Positions 1-5,709 of a stretch of DNA of 8,075 nucleotides are shown here, one piece after another. Source of the DNA: CAYZXU01 sp964482535 (lineage in GTDB: Bacteria; Desulfobacterota; Desulfobacteria; Desulfobacterales; BuS5). The stretch spans positions 1-8,075 of the forward strand of contig CAYZXU010000105.1 in assembly GCA_964482535.1 (NCBI GenBank). The letters run 5' to 3'. The number at the start of each line of letters is the position of its first letter. Positions within the stretch are counted from its first letter, which is position 1. Both the position numbers and the translations under genes were made by a program. Below the pieces are notes generated by a model, which made no database searches, was not told the origin of the DNA, and worked only from the letters and a program-made list of their open reading frames with translations.

Positions 1-88
1 CAGTAAGGGTCGTCTTGCCATGATCTATATGACCTATCGTACCCACATTCACATGGGGTTTGGTCCGCTTATACTTTTCCTTTGCCAT
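1..88 (-). CDS. tuf: Elongation factor Tu, N-terminal fragment (cut by window edge)
   Basis: EF-Tu is the GTPase that delivers aminoacyl-tRNA to the ribosomal A site in the cytoplasm. Only the first 29 codons are visible, starting with ATG at 88-86 and running off the left edge. The peptide begins MAKEKYKRTKPHVNVGTIG and continues into the P-loop (G1) motif GHIDHGKTT at residues 19-27. The HVNVGTIGH-DHGKT wording identifies EF-Tu. EF-G would have an AHIDAGKTT-type P-loop instead, so this is not fusA. A strong Shine-Dalgarno (AGGGAGGA, about 98-105) precedes the start by 9 nt. It lies 84 bp downstream of rpsG on the same strand and is probably cotranscribed with it. The unusual point is that fusA, normally between rpsG and tuf, is absent here. 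Identity is very secure; the rest of the gene is not visible. Confidence 0.96.
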   Translation of the reverse strand, partial: MAKEKYKRTKPHVNVGTIGHIDHGKTTLT

Positions 89-172
89 TTTACTTAGTCC
101 TCCCTTTAATGCAACCTGCAAATATTTTAATAAAAAAGGATACCAAAAAATATTTTGATAAACAAAAATTAA

Positions 173-643
173 CTACCAGCGATAATGAGCAAAAGCCTTG
201 TTAGCTTCAGCCATCTTATGGGTATCTTCCCTTTTCTTGACCGAAGTGCCCCTGTTATTTGCAGCATCAATGAACTCTCCTGCAAGTTTTTCAGCCATGG
301 TCTTTTCAGGTCTTTTTGCCGAATAGTTTATTATCCATCTAATTCCAAGAGCAAGCCGTCTTGAAGGTCGAATCTCCGTCGGGATCTGATAGGTTGACCC
401 GCCAACACGCCGGGACTTAACCTCTATAAGCGGTCGTACATTTTCAACAGCCTTGTCAAAAATTTTCAAAGGTTCTTCCTTTGTTCTGCTTTCAATAATA
501 TCAAAGGCGTCATAAAAAATTCTCTCTGCCAAGCTTTTTTTACCGTCCCTCATAATGATTTTAATAAATTTTGCAACAAGCTTATTATTATATTTTGCAT
601 CAGGAGTGTCCTTCCTTATCGGGACTTCTCTTCTTCTCGGCAT
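173..643 (-). CDS. rpsG: 30S ribosomal protein S7 (uS7)
   Basis: S7 is a primary 16S rRNA-binding protein that nucleates assembly of the 30S head and contacts tRNA near the E site. The 156-residue product has the usual length of the shorter bacterial S7 form. It opens with MPRRREVPIRKDTPDAKYNN, and it contains the basic segment VKSRRVGGSTYQIPTEIRP (about residues 75-93) and the terminal AFAHYRW, all family hallmarks. The start is ATG at 643 and the stop TAG at 173-175. The Shine-Dalgarno is weak: only GGGA, about 11 nt upstream. Since rpsL ends 42 bp upstream, translation may be partly coupled to rpsL. In E. coli S7 represses translation of the str mRNA by binding the rpsL-rpsG junction. The short AT-rich junction here shows no obvious equivalent structure, so I do not claim that control. 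Confidence 0.98.
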   Translation of the reverse strand: MPRRREVPIRKDTPDAKYNNKLVAKFIKIIMRDGKKSLAERIFYDAFDIIESRTKEEPLKIFDKAVENVRPLIEVKSRRVGGSTYQIPTEIRPSRRLALGIRWIINYSAKRPEKTMAEKLAGEFIDAANNRGTSVKKREDTHKMAEANKAFAHYRW

Positions 644-685
644 TTTTATTCAATTCCCATAGTGTTAAAAATTAAAAACAATCTT

Positions 686-1057
686 TTATTTTGGTCTCTT
701 TGTTCCGTACTTTGACCTGCCTTTTCTTCTGTCTTCTACCCCCAGGGTATCAAGTATACCCCTGACTATATGATATCTGACACCTGGCAAATCCTTAACA
801 CGACCTCCGCGAACCAATACCACTGAATGCTCCTGCAGATTGTGCCCTATTCCAGGAATATAAGCAGTTACTTCAACACCTGTAGTCAATCTTATTCTTG
901 CTACTTTACGCAAGGCTGAATTAGGTTTTTTAGGCGTTGAGGTATATACACGTGTACATACTCCCCTTTTTTGAGGTGCCCCCCTAAGAGCCGGTGTATT
1001 TGTCTTTTTAATGACACGTTTTCTACCTTTTCTTACTAACTGATTTATGGTCGGCAT
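686..1057 (-). CDS. rpsL: 30S ribosomal protein S12 (uS12)
   Basis: S12 sits at the 30S decoding centre and affects translational accuracy. The 123-residue product shows the family signatures PQKRGVCTRVYT, TPKKPNSALRKVARIRL, GHNLQEHSV and GGRVKDLPGVRYH. With the initiator Met counted, Lys43 and Lys88, the classic streptomycin-resistance positions, are both the wild-type lysine. Asp89, the residue methylthiolated by RimO in E. coli, is present. The start is ATG at 1057, with a purine-rich Shine-Dalgarno (GAGGGAAG, about 1060-1067) close upstream; the stop is TAA at 686-688. It is the first gene after a 197-bp gap that carries a promoter candidate, so it probably heads the rpsL-rpsG-tuf unit while possibly also receiving read-through from rpoC. 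Nothing odd is seen in the protein. Confidence 0.98.
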   Translation of the reverse strand: MPTINQLVRKGRKRVIKKTNTPALRGAPQKRGVCTRVYTSTPKKPNSALRKVARIRLTTGVEVTAYIPGIGHNLQEHSVVLVRGGRVKDLPGVRYHIVRGILDTLGVEDRRKGRSKYGTKRPK

Positions 1058-1151
1058 ATCTTCCCTCTAAATCGAAATAAATATTCTTCCAAATCTTATA
1101 TTTTTTAAACCAAAATGGTATTTGTTTAACAACGTCAACTACAAAAAGAAC

Positions 1152-1188
1152 TTTGTATAATTATAAATCAATTCTGTCAAGCTTTTAA
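1152..1188 (-). promoter_or_regulatory. Candidate sigma-70-type promoter(s) for rpsL-rpsG-tuf
   Basis: On the minus strand two overlapping promoter-like arrangements are visible. One has a perfect -35 TTGACA (1180-1175), a 17-nt spacer and the -10-like TACAAA (1157-1152). The other has TTAAAA (1188-1183), a 17-nt spacer and a perfect -10 TATAAT (1165-1160). Either would start transcription near 1145-1153 and give a leader of roughly 90-95 nt before rpsL. The flanks are AT-rich, as expected for a strong ribosomal-protein promoter. This is inferred from consensus matching alone; AT-rich DNA produces chance -10 matches, but the intact TTGACA in a leader region is more persuasive. Confidence 0.55.
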
Positions 1189-1206
1189 TATTAAAAATAC
1201 TAAGGT

Positions 1207-1227
1207 AAAAACATTTTTATCAAAAAT
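1207..1227 (-). terminator. AU-only hairpin followed by a U run, between rpoC and rpsL
   Basis: ATTTTT (1227-1222) pairs perfectly with AAAAAT (1218-1213) around a 3-nt loop, and a run of five U (1211-1207) follows after one G. The layout is terminator-like, but the stem has no G-C pair except none at all, and in AT-rich DNA such palindromes are common. It lies just upstream of the promoter candidate, where an incomplete rpoBC terminator would be expected. Recorded as a possibility only. Confidence 0.2.
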
Positions 1228-1237
1228 ATTCCTGTAA

Positions 1238-1256
1238 AATCTCGAATAATGAGATT
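1238..1256 (-). terminator. Weak hairpin overlapping the rpoC stop codon
   Basis: The RNA would pair AATCTC (1256-1251) with GAGATT (1243-1238), a 6-bp stem with a 7-nt loop, beginning within the rpoC stop codon. Only a short U run follows and the stem is poor in G+C, so it would be a weak terminator or attenuator at best. It may instead protect the 3' end of the rpoBC transcript. Low confidence. Confidence 0.22.
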
Positions 1257-4200
1257 ATGCACGTTCAACCGTTACATTCATATGCTCCGAATATCCTGTC
1301 CCTGCAGGAATAATTCTTCCCATAATTACGTTTTCCTTAAGACCTTTAAGGTAATCTTCCTTTCCTGCTATACTGGCATCGGTAAGAATTTTTGTAGTTT
1401 CCTGAAATGAAGCCGCAGAAATAAAGCTTTCCGTGCTGAGGGAAGCCTTTGTTATACCTAAAATCAACGAATTACCGGTCGCAGGTTTTCCACCTTTTTC
1501 CATAACACGCCTGTTTATTTCTTCAAATCTGCTCCTGTCTATATGTTCCTCAACAATCAGATCGGTATCTCCCACATCATCAATTTTAACACGCTTCATC
1601 ATCTGGCTGACTATAACCTCTATATGTTTATCGTTTATACGGACACCCTGCAGACGATATACTTCCTGAACTTCATCCACAAGATAACGTGCCAGAGCGA
1701 TATCGCCTTTAATGTTCAATATATCCTGGGGCACTGCTGATCCATTCACAAGAGCCTCACCGGCTTTTATATAATCTCCTTCATAAACGCTGATATGTTT
1801 GCCCCGGGGAATAAGATATTCTTTTTTATCACCAACATCAACAGGGGTTACTATAATTTTCTGCTTCCCCTTTTTTGTGGCTTTGTCAATTGAAACATAC
1901 CCGTTAATCTCACTCAAGACAGCAATCTCTTTGGGTTTTCTAACTTCAAAAAGCTCAGCCACCCTTGGAAGACCGCCTGTAATATCCTTTGTCTTAGTAG
2001 TTGCCCTTGGCAGCTTTGCTATAACATCACCCGCTTTAACAAGATCCTGCTCATCAACAAGCAAAATAGCATTCAGGGGCAGAAAATATCTGGCCTTTCC
2101 TGATTTCAGAGCTGCAGTCTTTCCGTCTTCAGCCTTTATTGAAATCCTTGGGCGTATGTCAGTGCTCTTTGGTTCAATAATTGTACGGCTGGATTTTCCG
2201 GTTACAGGGTCAACTTTTTCCTGAAGGGTTTTGCCTGGAAAAATATCACCAAATTTAACCGTTCCACTAACTTCCGTAATTATGGGAGTTGTAAAAGGAT
2301 CCCAGGCTGCAAGCAGATCACCTGCTTTAACATCCTGACCGTCGTTCACAGTCAGGTGAGCGCCGTAAATCACAGGAAACCTTTCCCGCTCTCGTCCCGT
2401 ATCACTGATAATGGCAAATTCTCCGCCTCTTCTATTCATTACAATAATTTGATCTTCAGCATTCTTTACAATATTAAGGTCAATAAATTTAATCTTCCCT
2501 TCAACCCTTGCCCTGATATCAGCCTGCTCAACCCTTCGACTTGCTGTTCCGCCGATATGAAAGGTCCGCATTGTGAGCTGAGTGCCAGGCTCACCTATTG
2601 ACTGAGCGGCAAGAATACCAACAGCCTGACCCATTTCAACAGTCTTTCCATGGGAAAGATCTCTTCCATAACATCTGGCGCATACACCGGTTTTGGCCTT
2701 GCACGTTAAAACCGATCTTATTTTTAGACTTGTAATGCCGGCATCTTCAATTATCTTTACCATTTCCTCATCAAGTTCTTTTCCATTTTCAACAAGAATT
2801 TCGTCTGTATAAGGGTCATGCACATCTTCGATAAGAACACGCCCAAGTACACGCTCACCAAGACGCTGGATAACCTCTCCTCCTTCCATTAAAGGTTCGA
2901 CCTCTACCCCCATCATGGTTCCGCAGTCTTTTTCGGATACTGTACAGTCCTGAGCAACATCCGCTAATCTTCTGGTGAGATATCCTGAATTTGCTGTCTT
3001 CAAAGCAGTATCTGCAAGCCCTTTTCTGGCGCCATGTGTAGAAATAAAATATTGCAGAACTGAAAGCCCTTCCCTGAAATTAGCAGTTATGGGGGTCTCA
3101 ATGATTTCACCTGAAGGTTTGGCCATGAGCCCTCTCATACCTGCAAGCTGCCTCATCTGATCCTTGCTCCCCCTTGCTCCTGAATCGGCCATCATATATA
3201 TGGGGTTAAAACTCTTTTTTAGTAAAGCCGCTCCCTTTTCATCACAAAGAATATTCCCTGCCTCATCTTCTTCAGGCACCATTTTCATGGATTCCATCAT
3301 CTCATTGGCAACATCATCAGTTGCTTTTGCCCATATATCAACTACTTTATTATACTTTTCTCCCTGGGTAATAAGCCCTTCAGAATATTGCCTTTCTATC
3401 TCATCAACCTGATTTTCAGCAACACTGAGAATATTCCACTTGGAAGAAGGAATTATCATGGCATCTATTGAAATGGAAAGGCCACCTTTGGTTGAATATT
3501 CATATCCTATATCCTTTAACCTGTCCGAAAGAATTACGGTGGACTTGGAACCCAGGTTTCTATAAGTAAAATCCACAAGATCACGAAGAGACTGCTTGTC
3601 CATAACCTTGTTAACAAGCTCAAAAGGAATCTCCGGCCTTTTTTCAATAATTTTCAACAGATGATATCCATGACCGTCAAATATTATACTGCTGACATCT
3701 CCTTCTTCAAGAGAAAAGATTGTGTCAGCTTTCGCATCTTCAACATTAAAAATTCTCTTGAACTCTTCTTTTCCAAGGAGCCCAAGATTCCCATTATTTT
3801 GTTTATCAGGATCAATGGAATATCCGGCAACCAAATCGACAAATTCTTCACCGGAATTTATTTTATCAATTACTTCTTCTGCTTCATCTTCTTTGGCCAG
3901 CACAATATGACTCATCTTAAGAATGCTGTCCTTAGGCATTATTTCCCACAAAAGTACACGTCCCACAGTGGTCTCAACCATGTCTCCCTCCATGCGCACG
4001 GTAATTCTTGCATGAAGTTCAACTGCATCAGCATTATATGCTGATCTAACCTCGGCGGTATCGGCAAATCTTTTGCCACCTCCCCTTACATTATCTTTAC
4101 CCCTGGTCATATAATAAATTCCGAGAACAATGTCCTGACTGGGGACAATAATAGGGCTGCCGTTTGCAGGGGATAAAATATTATTGCTCGAAAGCATTAA

Positions 4201-5646
4201 TACACGAGCCTCTATCTGCGCTTCAACGGAAAGGGGAATATGAACAGCCATTTGATCCCCGTCAAAATCAGCATTAAAAGCAGTACACACAAGAGGATGA
4301 AGCTGAATTGCCTTTCCTTCAATCAAAATAGGTTCAAAGGCTTGAATACCGAGACGATGGAGAGTCGGGGCTCTGTTTAAAAGTACAGGATATTCTTTTA
4401 CCACCTCATCCAGAGTATCCCACACCTCAGGCGTTTCACGTTCAACCATCTTTTTGGCACTCTTAACAGTTGAAACAAGACCTTTTTTTTCCAAACGATA
4501 ATAAACAGATGGTTTAAAAAGCTCCAGAGCCATTTTTTTTGGCAGACCGCATTGATGAAGTCTTAAGTTCGGACCTATTGTAATAACAGTACGACCGGAA
4601 TAATCAACACGTTTACCTAAAAGATTCTGGCGAAAACGCCCCTGTTTTCCCTTTAAAGTATCACTGAGTGATTTCAAAGGTCGTTTGTTTGAGCCTGTAA
4701 TAACTCTTCCATGCCGTCCATTATCAAAAAGAACGTCAACTGCTTCCTGAAGCATTCTTTTTTCATTACGGACAATTATGTCAGGCGCTCTTAGATCTAT
4801 AAGACGTTTCAGGCGATTATTACGGTTAATTACTCTCCTGTACAGATCGTTAAGATCAGATGTTGCGAACCTGCCGCCCTCCAGGGGAACCAGTGGGCGC
4901 AAATCCGGAGGAAGCACAGGAATTACATCCATTACCATCCATACAGGGTCTACGTTGGAAGTTCTGAATGCATCTACTATCTTCAAACGTTTTGAGAGTT
5001 TTTGCCGTTTTGAAACAGATTTTGTTGCCTTTATATCCTCCCTCAATTCCGCATAAACAGCTTCAAGGTCAATCCCTTCAAGTAATGTTTTAACAGCTTC
5101 AGCCCCAATACCTGCTTCAAAATCTGCGCCGTATGTCTCCAATGCATCCCTGTACTCAGCTTCGCTTAAAACCTGACAACGCTTAAGGCTTGTATCTTTA
5201 GGATCAATAACCATATAAGAATCAAAGTATATCACTTTTTCCAGGCTCTTAAGAGTCATGTCGAGAAGATTGCCTATTTTACTGGGCAGACCCTTTAAAA
5301 ACCATATATGTGTCACGGGTGTTGCAAGTTTTATATGCCCCATCCTGTCTCTTCTGACTTTAGACTGGATTACTTCCACACCGCACTTTTCACATACAAC
5401 CCCCCTGTGTTTCATCCTTTTATACTTGCCGCAGTTACATTCATAATCTTTAGTGGGACCAAAAATTTTAGCGCAAAAAAGACCGTCTCGCTCGGGTTTG
5501 AAAGTACGGTAATTAATTGTCTCAGGTTTTTTTATTTCTCCAAAAGACCATTTTCGAATCTGCTCAGGCGATGCCAACTCAATTTTTACCCCGGTATAAC
5601 GTCTGGGGTTCGTGGGTTTGGCAAAAAAATCGTATAAAGTTTCCAA
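1255..5646 (-). CDS. rpoC: DNA-directed RNA polymerase subunit beta' with an inserted parvulin-like domain
   Basis: This is the catalytic clamp subunit of RNA polymerase. The 1463-residue product starts at TTG (5646-5644), giving METLYDFFAKP, the usual RpoC beginning; an AGGAG Shine-Dalgarno 6 nt upstream supports it. The domains run as follows: N-terminal zinc site C70, C72, C85, C88; active-site NADFDGD with D460, D462, D464 (same numbers as E. coli); pore domain; rim helices about 731-790; bridge helix about 872-900; second zinc site C908, C982, C989, C992; trigger loop about 1010-1036 with M1026, R1027, H1030; then an SI3 insertion about 1037-1218; and the conserved C-terminus with ITKASLSTESFISAASFQET. 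Residues 572-672 replace a two-residue link of E. coli beta' and read as a parvulin-type prolyl isomerase, which accounts for the length above the usual 1360-1410. The frame is intact. It is cotranscribed with rpoB 63 bp upstream. Confidence 0.98.
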   Translation of the reverse strand: METLYDFFAKPTNPRRYTGVKIELASPEQIRKWSFGEIKKPETINYRTFKPERDGLFCAKIFGPTKDYECNCGKYKRMKHRGVVCEKCGVEVIQSKVRRDRMGHIKLATPVTHIWFLKGLPSKIGNLLDMTLKSLEKVIYFDSYMVIDPKDTSLKRCQVLSEAEYRDALETYGADFEAGIGAEAVKTLLEGIDLEAVYAELREDIKATKSVSKRQKLSKRLKIVDAFRTSNVDPVWMVMDVIPVLPPDLRPLVPLEGGRFATSDLNDLYRRVINRNNRLKRLIDLRAPDIIVRNEKRMLQEAVDVLFDNGRHGRVITGSNKRPLKSLSDTLKGKQGRFRQNLLGKRVDYSGRTVITIGPNLRLHQCGLPKKMALELFKPSVYYRLEKKGLVSTVKSAKKMVERETPEVWDTLDEVVKEYPVLLNRAPTLHRLGIQAFEPILIEGKAIQLHPLVCTAFNADFDGDQMAVHIPLSVEAQIEARVLMLSSNNILSPANGSPIIVPSQDIVLGIYYMTRGKDNVRGGGKRFADTAEVRSAYNADAVELHARITVRMEGDMVETTVGRVLLWEIMPKDSILKMSHIVLAKEDEAEEVIDKINSGEEFVDLVAGYSIDPDKQNNGNLGLLGKEEFKRIFNVEDAKADTIFSLEEGDVSSIIFDGHGYHLLKIIEKRPEIPFELVNKVMDKQSLRDLVDFTYRNLGSKSTVILSDRLKDIGYEYSTKGGLSISIDAMIIPSSKWNILSVAENQVDEIERQYSEGLITQGEKYNKVVDIWAKATDDVANEMMESMKMVPEEDEAGNILCDEKGAALLKKSFNPIYMMADSGARGSKDQMRQLAGMRGLMAKPSGEIIETPITANFREGLSVLQYFISTHGARKGLADTALKTANSGYLTRRLADVAQDCTVSEKDCGTMMGVEVEPLMEGGEVIQRLGERVLGRVLIEDVHDPYTDEILVENGKELDEEMVKIIEDAGITSLKIRSVLTCKAKTGVCARCYGRDLSHGKTVEMGQAVGILAAQSIGEPGTQLTMRTFHIGGTASRRVEQADIRARVEGKIKFIDLNIVKNAEDQIIVMNRRGGEFAIISDTGRERERFPVIYGAHLTVNDGQDVKAGDLLAAWDPFTTPIITEVSGTVKFGDIFPGKTLQEKVDPVTGKSSRTIIEPKSTDIRPRISIKAEDGKTAALKSGKARYFLPLNAILLVDEQDLVKAGDVIAKLPRATTKTKDITGGLPRVAELFEVRKPKEIAVLSEINGYVSIDKATKKGKQKIIVTPVDVGDKKEYLIPRGKHISVYEGDYIKAGEALVNGSAVPQDILNIKGDIALARYLVDEVQEVYRLQGVRINDKHIEVIVSQMMKRVKIDDVGDTDLIVEEHIDRSRFEEINRRVMEKGGKPATGNSLILGITKASLSTESFISAASFQETTKILTDASIAGKEDYLKGLKENVIMGRIIPAGTGYSEHMNVTVERA
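1975..2538 (-). other. SI3 lineage-specific insertion in the RpoC trigger loop
   Basis: After the trigger-loop motif QLTMRTFHIGG (1023-1033), the sequence continues for about 180 residues before the conserved DITGGLPRVAELFE (1221-1234). The segment includes WDPFTTPIITEVSGTVKF and a second sandwich-barrel-like repeat ending near ARYFLPLNAIL, and it matches E. coli SI3 with the offset of about 94 residues seen on both sides. SI3 packs near the secondary channel and affects trigger-loop folding in E. coli. It supports a Proteobacteria/Desulfobacterota-type polymerase. Boundaries are approximate. Confidence 0.8.
3631..3933 (-). other. Parvulin-type PPIase domain inserted in RpoC (residues about 572-672)
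   Basis: The segment lies between VGRVLLWEIMP (ending at P571) and IPFELVNKVM (from I673), which match E. coli sequence ending at P584 and resuming at L587. It has the parvulin order of elements: beta-1 MSHIVLA (578-584), helix DEAEEVIDKINSGEEF (587-602), FVDLVAGYSIDPDK (602-615), NGNLGLLGKEEF (618-629), F633, IFSLEEGDVSSII (643-655) and GHGYHLLKIIEKR (658-670). Compared with PpiC, SurA or PrsA domains, H580 and H662 match the two conserved histidines. D612 falls at the Cys/Asp position and F633 at the conserved Phe. F629 replaces the usual Met, and the loop between F633 and F644 is about six residues longer than usual. The fold call is confident; catalysis is not shown. GC is about 37% by hand count of 3661-3900, slightly below parts of the neighbouring gene but within its range. 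Confidence 0.88.
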
Positions 5647-5652
5647 ATTCCT

Positions 5653-5657
5653 CTCCT
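5653..5657 (-). promoter_or_regulatory. Shine-Dalgarno that fixes the TTG start of rpoC
   Basis: AGGAG (5657-5653) sits 6 nt upstream of TTG at 5646-5644. No ATG exists at that point, and translation from the TTG gives the conserved RpoC N-terminus. The spacing and strength of this site are the reason for choosing the TTG. Confidence 0.85.
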
Positions 5658-5709
5658 AAATACTCAGTCTTCTATTTCTTACGACCTCGATCAATAACCA
5701 GTATAACAA

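Noticed and set aside
89..172. A separate tuf promoter in the rpsG-tuf gap
   Set aside because: The best pairing (TTGTTT with TATCCT at 17 nt) is poor at both elements; simple cotranscription with rpsG is the plainer reading.
646..660. Four-codon reading frame (M-G-I-E-stop) ending 2 nt before the rpsG start, as a possible leader minicistron
   Set aside because: It is too short to separate from chance and has no Shine-Dalgarno of its own that I can see; its ATG simply overlaps the weak GGGA that would serve rpsG.
1095..1100. TATAAG as a second -10 element closer to rpsL
   Set aside because: No acceptable -35 lies 16-18 nt upstream, and there is no extended -10 TG.
1110..1120. Small perfect hairpin (ACCA-AAA-TGGT) in the rpsL leader
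   Set aside because: Four base pairs with a 3-nt loop in AT-rich DNA are expected by chance, and no U run fitting a terminator or known ribosomal-protein operator follows.
1799..2224. Plus-strand open frames of 60-140 codons opposite rpoC and rpoB
   Set aside because: They are antisense shadows of strongly conserved genes, lack recognisable domains, and none has supporting context.
1975..2538. The second large segment in RpoC (trigger-loop insertion) as a novelty
   Set aside because: It matches the well-known SI3 insertion of E. coli beta' in position and wording.
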